NCBI GenBank assembly: GCA_009928265.1
Contig: RFPR01000022.1
Coordinates: 1 to 19,319, forward strand
Direction of reading: 5' to 3'
Length of the DNA: 19,319 bases
From: Pseudomonadota bacterium
GTDB taxonomy: Bacteria > Verrucomicrobiota > Verrucomicrobiia > Chthoniobacterales > UBA6821
Below the pieces are notes generated by a model that was given only the letters and a program-made list of their open reading frames with translations, was not told the DNA's origin and did not search any database. A program made the position numbers and the translations under genes. How positions within the stretch are numbered: position 1 is the first letter of the stretch; every line of letters begins with the position of its first letter. This document shows, in pieces, positions 7,584 to 13,062 of this stretch.

Positions 7584-8228
7584 CTAAATGGATGACTCCT
7601 TGAAAAGCCGCCGTTGCTCTCCGATGGCAACTGGATAGGGACCCTCATGGCAATAATCGTGGTTCCTCTCGTGGAAGGGATCCCTCAGAGGGAGTTCCAG
7701 CAACTCATTCAGATCAATCGTCATGCTTTCGTAAAGGTTTGCAGCGTACGTTGTGGACTCCTGCCTACGGTGACACAGGATTTCCAGATCCCTCGGATCG
7801 AAGCACTGAAGCAGGCGCGTCTTGATGTACGCACGATGAAAGTAATGAATAGGTACGGCTCCCATTCTTAGACTTCCGACACCGGTTCTATTTAGTTCTT
7901 CTTGTAAGGCCGTCCTCACCCCCTCTCCGGCCTCGCCAGAGATCAACGCCTCTACGACCCTACGCAGCCGTACTTGGGTAAAGAAGGCCCGCAGTTCATT
8001 ATTGAGCGGGTTTTGCTGATAGCCATTCCTCTCCTGACCATCTGTTTCTACCTTGTAAAGAAGAAGGGCCAGAATGAGAGAGAGTGGTGGTTCAGCGCCA
8101 TAGTTGTGGGTGATCGTCACCTGACTCCATCGCGCAAGCTCATGCTCTGCTCGTTCTGTAGAAAGCTTGGGTATCAGAATTGGTTTTTTGAATGTTGCAG
8201 TGGCTGTTTGGTGATTCTGAGTGCTCAT
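7584..8228 (-). CDS. Hypothetical protein, 214 aa
   Basis: No family recognised. The body is mixed alpha-helical, with a charged helix around FFTQVRLRRVVEALISGEAGEG and a hydrophobic LSLILALLLYKV at about 50-60 that is too short for a confident membrane segment. Residues 128-166 recall the C-terminal box of tyrosine recombinases: HYFHR, then DPRDLEILCHRRQESTT, then Y161 or Y166, compared with HxLRH...DLRxVQELLGHSSxSTTxxY. The first catalytic Arg box is not seen, so the likeness may be chance. The gene begins 20 nt after the stop of the ubiquitin-like gene. Start ATG 8226-8228 lacks a good Shine-Dalgarno sequence. Confidence 0.65.
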   Translation of the reverse strand: MSTQNHQTATATFKKPILIPKLSTERAEHELARWSQVTITHNYGAEPPLSLILALLLYKVETDGQERNGYQQNPLNNELRAFFTQVRLRRVVEALISGEAGEGVRTALQEELNRTGVGSLRMGAVPIHYFHRAYIKTRLLQCFDPRDLEILCHRRQESTTYAANLYESMTIDLNELLELPLRDPFHERNHDYCHEGPYPVAIGEQRRLFKESSI

Positions 8229-8248
8229 AGATGTAAAATGCTCGATTA

Positions 8249-8521
8249 CTACCCCCCAGCAATCGCGGGAACGATTGAGATCACGTCTGTTTCATCAACC
8301 GCGGTTTTCGTCACTTGCAAGAAGCGAACGTCCTCATCATTGACGAAGATATTGACGAACCTCCGGATTTCACCTTGCTCATCAAGGATTCGTTCTCCTA
8401 GCCCAGGGAAAGTGGAGTTGAGTTGTTCCAAGGCATCTTTCAGTGTTCTGCCATTCACAGAAATCTCCTCAAGATTTCCGGTCAACTTTCTTAGAGGTCC
8501 GGGTATTCGGATGGTTGGCAT
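8249..8521 (-). CDS. CysO/MoaD/ThiS-like ubiquitin-fold sulfur-carrier protein
   Basis: 90 residues with a beta-grasp fold signature. The C-terminal half (RRFVNIFVNDEDVRF, then DVISIVPAIAGG) matches the pattern of mycobacterial CysO (RFVNIYVNDEDVRF...AVAGG) more closely than MoaD or ThiS. The chain ends exactly in Gly-Gly followed by the stop codon, so the tail needs no proteolytic trimming before adenylation and thiocarboxylate formation. CysO normally works with the cysteine synthase CysM, an E1-like activating enzyme and a JAMM protease; none is encoded in this window. Translation starts 2 nt after the stop of the 92-residue gene, with TAGGA 7 nt before ATG 8519-8521. Cysteine, thiamine or molybdopterin sulfur transfer, or protein tagging, are all possible roles. 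Confidence 0.88.
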   Translation of the reverse strand: MPTIRIPGPLRKLTGNLEEISVNGRTLKDALEQLNSTFPGLGERILDEQGEIRRFVNIFVNDEDVRFLQVTKTAVDETDVISIVPAIAGG

Positions 8522-8523
8522 AG

Positions 8524-8802
8524 TTATTTCCTATTGATGGTTTTCTTTGGGTGGTGGAGTTTCTCGACCTTTGATTTGAGATCTTCTTCCGAGATCTCAC
8601 TTGTGGCGGCCCAGCCACCCTTGCCGTCGATCGCATAGACCCAGATCGGCTTGCCCGGGTTATAGCCCGGTTCATTGCGATAGGTCTTGTAGAGGACCCC
8701 GAGACGATTGCCCTTGGGATCACGACACTCAGAGAGGGGTTCCTGGGGTTGAAATCCCCAGTTCGAAGCGGGAATAGTGTGGAAGATCAGTTTTGTGCTC
8801 AT
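8524..8802 (-). CDS. Hypothetical protein, 92 aa, upstream of the ubiquitin-like gene
   Basis: Not recognised. A small globular protein rich in Trp, Tyr, Pro and Gly (SNWGFQPQEPLSECRDPKG, then KPIWVYAIDGKGGWAATSEIS), ending in a basic helix (EEDLKSKVEKLHHPKK). The pattern suggests a single small beta-rich domain. Its stop codon is 2 nt from the start of the CysO-like gene, so the two are almost certainly co-translated, the closest pairing in the cluster. A role as partner or target of the ubiquitin-like protein is only a guess from this spacing. No Shine-Dalgarno sequence is seen before ATG 8800-8802. Confidence 0.68.
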   Translation of the reverse strand: MSTKLIFHTIPASNWGFQPQEPLSECRDPKGNRLGVLYKTYRNEPGYNPGKPIWVYAIDGKGGWAATSEISEEDLKSKVEKLHHPKKTINRK

Positions 8803-8840
8803 CTTGGTATTTTGAGTTGAGAGGTTGGTCGCTGGGTGTC

Positions 8841-9068
8841 CTAGTCCTCAAAATGGTCAAGTTCACTTAGCAGGCTATCCCTCAGGACTCGGGCGATAGA
8901 GGAATCACTAGTGTGAAGGCTCTTCCTAACCCTGTGCTTGGTATGATCAGGTAGGTGCAGAGTGAAATGGCACCACCAAGTGCCGTTGTTGTTCCAAAGG
9001 TGATGGAACGGATTGCTTGATTCGGTCCTTATTGAGAGGACCGGTTTATCGATGGTCGTTGTGCTCAT
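8841..9068 (-). CDS. Small protein resembling a stand-alone integrase arm-type DNA-binding domain
   Basis: 75 residues. The core NPFHHLWNNNGTWWCHFTLH, followed by KHRVRKSLHTSDSSIARVLRDSLLSEL, has the strand-strand-strand-helix layout and RVRxSLxTxDxxxARxxRD pattern found at the N-terminus of tyrosine recombinases. There that domain contacts arm sites. Here it ends after one domain, with no catalytic part nearby in frame. It may be a free DNA-binding protein or a remnant. It is the first gene after the 9113-9143 terminator, and a perfect 8-bp hairpin (GGTGTTTC/GAAACACC, 9070-9077 and 9090-9097) abuts its ATG. No Shine-Dalgarno sequence. The gap to the 92-residue gene is 38 bp. Confidence 0.65.
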   Translation of the reverse strand: MSTTTIDKPVLSIRTESSNPFHHLWNNNGTWWCHFTLHLPDHTKHRVRKSLHTSDSSIARVLRDSLLSELDHFED

Positions 9069-9069
9069 G

Positions 9070-9097
9070 GGTGTTTCGTTTGGTAGTTTGAAACACC
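9070..9097 (-). promoter_or_regulatory. Inverted repeat abutting the start of the 75-aa gene
   Basis: Perfect 8-bp arms GGTGTTTC (9070-9077) and GAAACACC (9090-9097) with a 12-nt loop, ending one base before the ATG at 9066-9068. It occupies the whole ribosome-binding region. It could be an operator for the small DNA-binding protein or an RNA hairpin limiting translation. Confidence 0.5.
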
Positions 9098-9112
9098 AGG
9101 AATCCGGACAAC

Positions 9113-9143
9113 AAAAAAGCGCCTCTCTTCAGGAAAGGCGCTT
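9113..9143 (-). terminator. Rho-independent terminator, minus strand
   Basis: On the minus strand a perfect 8-bp stem AAGCGCCT/AGGCGCTT (9136-9143 and 9117-9124) is followed directly by a run of six T residues. It lies after the DUF3293 gene and its 3' structured region and before the 75-aa gene, so it either ends the hsd operon transcript or serves as an attenuator for the downstream small-gene cluster. Confidence 0.82.
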
Positions 9144-9268
9144 CTCAAAGCCTGGAGAGATTTTGTGTTCGGAGGATTTCTCCCTCCGCACATCGGCCAG
9201 CTTTCGCTGTCCAGCCACCGTAGGATTTCTCCGTCCCCGGTTGGCAGCTCTTGGTGTTATCCAAGAGC
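9113..9268 (-). ncRNA. Candidate structured RNA or transcription-attenuation leader
   Basis: Read on the minus strand, four stems precede the terminator. (1) GCTCTTGG/CCAAGAGC at 9261-9268 and 9247-9254, 6-nt loop. (2) GCCA-CCG/CGG-TGGC at 9214-9245 with one bulged base, enclosing a GGA-GAAA-TCC hairpin at 9223-9232. (3) CAGC-GAAA-GCTG at 9198-9209. (4) CGGAGG/CCTCCG at 9170-9188, extended outside by TGTG/CACA with a 2-nt bulge. Two loops are GAAA (GNRA type), and a third GAGAAAT loop contains it. The segment CTCTCCAGG (9151-9159) can also pair with CCTGAAGAGAG in the terminator loop (9123-9133), offering an alternative fold or pseudoknot. I match it to no known RNA family. Confidence 0.5.
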
Positions 9269-9342
9269 GTTCCTGATGTTTGAAAGACACTACCAGCAAC
9301 CTCTGGCTCAATGCAACAGGCCGGTGTGTCATAAAATCTGAA

Positions 9343-10008
9343 TCACTGGATGCGCCGTGCTGGCGAGATATGAATCCCACGGAAGGGCTGTGAGTAGTTT
9401 CGTTTGAACCAGACAACTTCCCGGCAGCCATTGTAAAGCTGGATATCCCAGCAGAACAAAGCATCCGTGATGGTATCTCGTTCTGTGAAATCTCGGGTTT
9501 TCGTCCAGGAATCTTTACCGAAGCGATCATCCATCATGGAGTTAATACCCGGAGAGTTCATCTCGATGAGAATCGGGTTATTTCGGCCACCAAGGGCATC
9601 GGCTCGAGGATAGATCAACCTCTCGGGGAAACTGCCTGCTTCCAGTCGATCACCCAGGGCACAACCGACGACAAACAATCGGTCTCCGTAAATCTCGAAC
9701 ACGGCTATCTGCTGATAAACTCTGCCTATCTCCCTTGCCCTGTCCACGGTGATACCTTCAATTCCAAAGCTAGGCTCCTGGTGAACGGTATCAGGCGAAC
9801 ATCCAGCAATCTCAAAGAAGGAGATCCCAAGCTTTTGGAGAGCCTTGCAGAGAGAGTCATTACGGCGTGCATTTTCATCGGCATCCACGATTTCACCATC
9901 GGGATTGAATGCAGTGATGATGAAAAAATGATAAGGCCACTGCCTTGGGAAAGGATCCACCAGAAAGTGCGCCCCCAGATATTCAGGTCTGATAGTCGGT
10001 TCAATCAT
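9343..10008 (-). CDS. DUF3293-domain protein with C-terminal extension
   Basis: 221 residues. Residues about 26-116 match the DUF3293 pattern: FIITAFNPDG, then ENARRNDSLCKALQKLGISFFEIAGCSPD and a Q-x-A-v-F-e-I-Y-GDRLFVVGC end. That domain has no established function. DUF3293 proteins are usually not much longer than the domain, so the last about 100 residues (from about 120) are an extra, unrecognised region. The start codon overlaps the stop of the preceding gene by 8 bp, so the two are probably translationally coupled. It is the last gene of the run that begins with hsdR, and the structured 3' segment and terminator follow it. Confidence 0.78.
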   Translation of the reverse strand: MIEPTIRPEYLGAHFLVDPFPRQWPYHFFIITAFNPDGEIVDADENARRNDSLCKALQKLGISFFEIAGCSPDTVHQEPSFGIEGITVDRAREIGRVYQQIAVFEIYGDRLFVVGCALGDRLEAGSFPERLIYPRADALGGRNNPILIEMNSPGINSMMDDRFGKDSWTKTRDFTERDTITDALFCWDIQLYNGCREVVWFKRNYSQPFRGIHISPARRIQ

Positions 10009-11059
10009 TGAGTCCAGATTGCATCAGGTTTCGCCACATAATCAGATCCACGAGGATCATTATTTTATCGAGCGAGAGGAGGTTGATTTCATGGAAGGCT
10101 CCATAACCCAGGTTGTGATTCCAGTAGTACTCACACCAAGCTACGGGCTCATATTCGGGGACTGCCGCCTCGATTTCCTTAAAGAGTTCAATCGTTGCCG
10201 CCATGCCCTCTAGGTGCTCCTCAATCATCTCCATGGGGATCCCTGGTTTGAGCTTTGCTACGGTCCTTGAGTAGGTGTCGGCATCACGGATCCAATCCGT
10301 GATTTGGGTCGTGATTGTCAGACCCCCTCGGTCAACGGCCTCCTGGTAGTAAGTGGCAAAAAAATTCGTTTCATTCGGGAAGCCCTTGTATTTGAGGGTG
10401 CACGCTCGGACAAGTGGTGCAGTCATGAGTTCCCCCGTTTTCGGAGCCAGCCGAGCTGCATTGGCGCTCTTGATGATCAGTTGCTCGAAATATGGCTTGG
10501 TTTCAACAGAACTTAGAAACGCCTCTCGCTCGGAGTCATTCAGACCAGCTGCGCAGTCATGAGCAAAATCCACTGCGTTGAAACAATGGGCAAGAGTCTC
10601 CCTAGGCTGTGAGTGCGATCCTCGCTGTAATCCTGCAAATTCATAAAACGCCCGAAAGAACTCTATAAGACTCGGAGTGCTGAATGCCCGCTTGGGGTCC
10701 TGTTGCCTGAAAGGCGTGAGAAAATGAGTTGCAATCTCTTTTGATTCTTCCGAATGATCCGGAATCTCTTCCCATAGGAAATCCAGATAAAGAGTGGCCA
10801 TGAAAGTAAGAGCTGACCAGTACTCGAGATCCCGGATGTTGATTCCCAGCTGAACGCATTCTCTGACGACTGGAAACCAAAACGTGTTTCCTGGATTCTT
10901 GTGTTCGGAAAAGATGCTAAGAGCAACAGCACAGGTCTCATTGTCGTAGAGAAAATACCCGTGAGAATCAGGGAACCGGCTACCGGCCAGATCCAACCTC
11001 GCCTTCCCCTCACAGAAGTAGGCTGCTCGCTTTTCCGGAATGATGAGGTTTATCGGCAT
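10001..11059 (-). CDS. Hypothetical protein, 352 aa, in the hsd operon
   Basis: Not recognised. I start it at ATG 11057-11059 (MPINLIIPEK) because GGAAG lies 7 nt upstream and this leaves a 19-nt gap after the previous gene. The longer reading from 11140 would overlap that gene by 62 bp and adds a low-complexity basic N-terminus. The protein is soluble and mostly helical by composition, with several Trp/Tyr-rich stretches (VAWCEYYWNHNLGYGAFHE) and an acidic helical region (KPGIPMEMIEEHLEGMAATI). No catalytic motif is evident. Its end overlaps the DUF3293 gene. An accessory role with the type I system or the DUF3293 protein is inferred from operon position only. Confidence 0.72.
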   Translation of the reverse strand: MPINLIIPEKRAAYFCEGKARLDLAGSRFPDSHGYFLYDNETCAVALSIFSEHKNPGNTFWFPVVRECVQLGINIRDLEYWSALTFMATLYLDFLWEEIPDHSEESKEIATHFLTPFRQQDPKRAFSTPSLIEFFRAFYEFAGLQRGSHSQPRETLAHCFNAVDFAHDCAAGLNDSEREAFLSSVETKPYFEQLIIKSANAARLAPKTGELMTAPLVRACTLKYKGFPNETNFFATYYQEAVDRGGLTITTQITDWIRDADTYSRTVAKLKPGIPMEMIEEHLEGMAATIELFKEIEAAVPEYEPVAWCEYYWNHNLGYGAFHEINLLSLDKIMILVDLIMWRNLMQSGLND

Positions 11060-11078
11060 GGGGTTTCTTCCAGGTTTC

Positions 11079-11765
11079 TCATTTTCTGATCCGGAAGCCA
11101 TCTCTGCTGCTGTAGAGCGTCGAATAAAACGATGAGTCATTCCACTGATGGACTGTTCCTATCTCCCAGCCTGCCGCCAGTGGATGCGCGGACAGCTCCT
11201 CAAAGGCGCTACGGAGAGCACGCTCCTCGTTTGGATCCCCCATCAGATCTCCAGTTAGTAGTATCAGTCCCTCCTTTAGCGCTCGAACACCGCGGTTTTC
11301 GAGCTTGGCCATGACTCGAGAGATGATGGTTTCTTTTCTGGCATCACATCGATCAGAGACATTTTCCCATAGCTGAGGATCACCAATGGGAGTCATCATC
11401 TGTTCCGCTTCGACACGGCTCCTTGGAGGGCTAGAGATCGGGAGGAGTCTAAGTCCTGTCTGGGCGAACTGTCCCTTCAAAGGCTCAGACTGATGAATGT
11501 GAAAAGGCTCTAGTGAAGTAATCTCAATGTTCAGATCCCCTTTCTCGAAATGAGCGATCACATCAGGCGGATCGTCTGGATTGCTGAGATGGGTGATGGA
11601 ATGCAGTGCCCCAAACTCCGATTGTAGGTCCTCCCTCCAGATTTTTAGAAAATCAAAGGCATCTCGGAATTCTTCTATCTCTTTCTTCCCTAGCAGAGAG
11701 GTGTGAGCATTATCCCAGAAGCTCTCTCGAGTTGTGTCGAAGGATGCTGGAATAGGCAATTTCAC
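11079..11765 (-). CDS. Hypothetical protein, 228 aa, directly after hsdS
   Basis: Starts with GTG at 11763-11765, 16 nt after the hsdS stop. No better in-frame ATG is seen near the N-terminus. The region PPDVIAHFEKGDLNIEITSLEP (residues 66-87) has the spacing of a PD-(D/E)xK nuclease strand pair, with D68 and E81 present but Thr83 where Lys is usual. An ExT version of this motif appears, as I recall, in some predicted nucleases, so a nuclease fold is possible though weakly supported. The rest, including a long helix (CDARKETIISRVMAKLENR) and a C-terminal WEIGTVHQWNDSSFY, is unrecognised. Tight packing with hsdS suggests co-expression with the restriction system. Confidence 0.72.
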   Translation of the reverse strand: MKLPIPASFDTTRESFWDNAHTSLLGKKEIEEFRDAFDFLKIWREDLQSEFGALHSITHLSNPDDPPDVIAHFEKGDLNIEITSLEPFHIHQSEPLKGQFAQTGLRLLPISSPPRSRVEAEQMMTPIGDPQLWENVSDRCDARKETIISRVMAKLENRGVRALKEGLILLTGDLMGDPNEERALRSAFEELSAHPLAAGWEIGTVHQWNDSSFYSTLYSSRDGFRIRK

Positions 11766-11781
11766 GGGAACGCCTGCTTCT

Positions 11782-13062
11782 CTAGGATCCCACAGTGACT
11801 TGGCCGTTCATAAGCATGGGGAGGAGCCAGTCACGGAGTTGGGTCAGCTCAAGGTTTTCTTCGTGTGATTTGACCAGGCGATCGATGATTGGCTTCGCGA
11901 CTGCCTCAAAGGCTTTAGCAACATCATCAGGGGGGACAATGATCTTACTCTGTTCAAGATGATCGTTGGTGATATGCCCCATCGTTGTTTTCCGAAGCTC
12001 TGCAATCATTCGGAAGTGCTGCAAATAATCGAGAAGCACAAAATAGCAGAATGATCTGGGATATGTGTCCGAGGTAACCTTGAAGATGTGCTGATTGAGT
12101 GCGCCTTCACCTCCAGCCCATATCATCACCTCGAGAGAGGCAGACCATGAAAATAGAATATCCCCGTTCTGGATCTTTACCTTCTGTGGTACATCTGCCC
12201 TCACGAGATCTGAATCTGGGGTTAGACCAGTTCGCATTTCCTTGATTTTAATAACACGCAGGGTTTCTCCACCATCTGGTGGGTATTTCTGACATGCTAA
12301 GCCGTTCGTGAATGTGGCAATCTGGAGTAGATTTCCATCAGTCCACCCCTCTGGAATCTCTCGCTTTAGCTTCTCGTTGAAGACCATTTTGCCGCCGGAG
12401 GCGCGGTAGGGTCTGCCTTCTAGCTTGGGATTTCCAATGGCCTTGGCTTGCTCTGCTGAAATCGGGAAATCGAACTGAACGAACCAGTAATCGTAGAGGA
12501 GCTTCGCAAGCCCCTCCAATTCTCTATTAATTCGATTGTTAAGTTCTATTTTGGCGTCGAGCGTTGAGAGGACTTGGGCAATTTTTTTTTGGGTTGGGAT
12601 AGGAGGAGTAGGAATTTGAAATCTGGTGCAAGCAGGCACTGGGATATGACTAACGATAGATCCGCTGGAATCGTATTTGCGGAACTGAGCTTGAAGGAAT
12701 GCTGACCGAAATGAGTAAAGCAGAAAATGTGAATCTAGTTCTTTAGCATTTGCTCGGTACTGAACAATTCTTTGCCCCAAAAAAACCGTATCTTTGAATC
12801 CAACACGTCCAACCTCTCCCATTGGAGCTTCTCGGGTTAGAAGAACGTCACCCTCATCAACAGTCGCGCGGCGCGTCCACTTTTTGTAAGTTTCCTCATC
12901 AACAAAGCGACAGTCGTCCAAGTTAATTCGTCCATCCCTGATATTGGGAGTCCGAATCATTTTATAAGGAGTCGGATATGAGACTTTGGGCGCAGTCTTA
13001 TTGACGCAATCAACAATAAGATCACAAACCTCGGATATTTTTTTTAGCTTCCACCCTGTCAC
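11782..13062 (-). CDS. hsdS: Type I restriction-modification specificity subunit HsdS
   Basis: DNA-recognition subunit that sets the target sequence for both methylation and cleavage. Of 426 residues, the first target-recognition domain is about 1-150. The central conserved helical region is about 151-198 (PTPPIPTQKKIAQVLSTLDA, then INRELEGLAKLLYDYWF). The second recognition domain, opening with EIPEGWTDGNLLQIATF, runs to about 375, and a distal helical repeat ends the protein (HEENLELTQLRDWLLPMLMNGQV). Both half-site domains are complete. Its ATG overlaps the hsdM stop by 4 bp (ATGA). The first recognition domain is visibly more AT-rich than the rest of the operon (about 12550-13060), which fits domain swapping between alleles. 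Confidence 0.95.
   Translation of the reverse strand: MTGWKLKKISEVCDLIVDCVNKTAPKVSYPTPYKMIRTPNIRDGRINLDDCRFVDEETYKKWTRRATVDEGDVLLTREAPMGEVGRVGFKDTVFLGQRIVQYRANAKELDSHFLLYSFRSAFLQAQFRKYDSSGSIVSHIPVPACTRFQIPTPPIPTQKKIAQVLSTLDAKIELNNRINRELEGLAKLLYDYWFVQFDFPISAEQAKAIGNPKLEGRPYRASGGKMVFNEKLKREIPEGWTDGNLLQIATFTNGLACQKYPPDGGETLRVIKIKEMRTGLTPDSDLVRADVPQKVKIQNGDILFSWSASLEVMIWAGGEGALNQHIFKVTSDTYPRSFCYFVLLDYLQHFRMIAELRKTTMGHITNDHLEQSKIIVPPDDVAKAFEAVAKPIIDRLVKSHEENLELTQLRDWLLPMLMNGQVTVGS

Noticed and set aside
8249..9068. A CBASS- or Bil-type ubiquitin-like conjugation defence operon
   Set aside because: No E1, E2, JAMM or cyclase gene accompanies the ubiquitin-like protein in this window, so the name would be unsupported.
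9144..9342. Retron, CRISPR or tracr-type RNA, or integron attC site in the structured segment
   Set aside because: There is no reverse transcriptase, Cas gene, repeat-spacer array or integron core-site motif in the window; only a generic structured RNA can be claimed.
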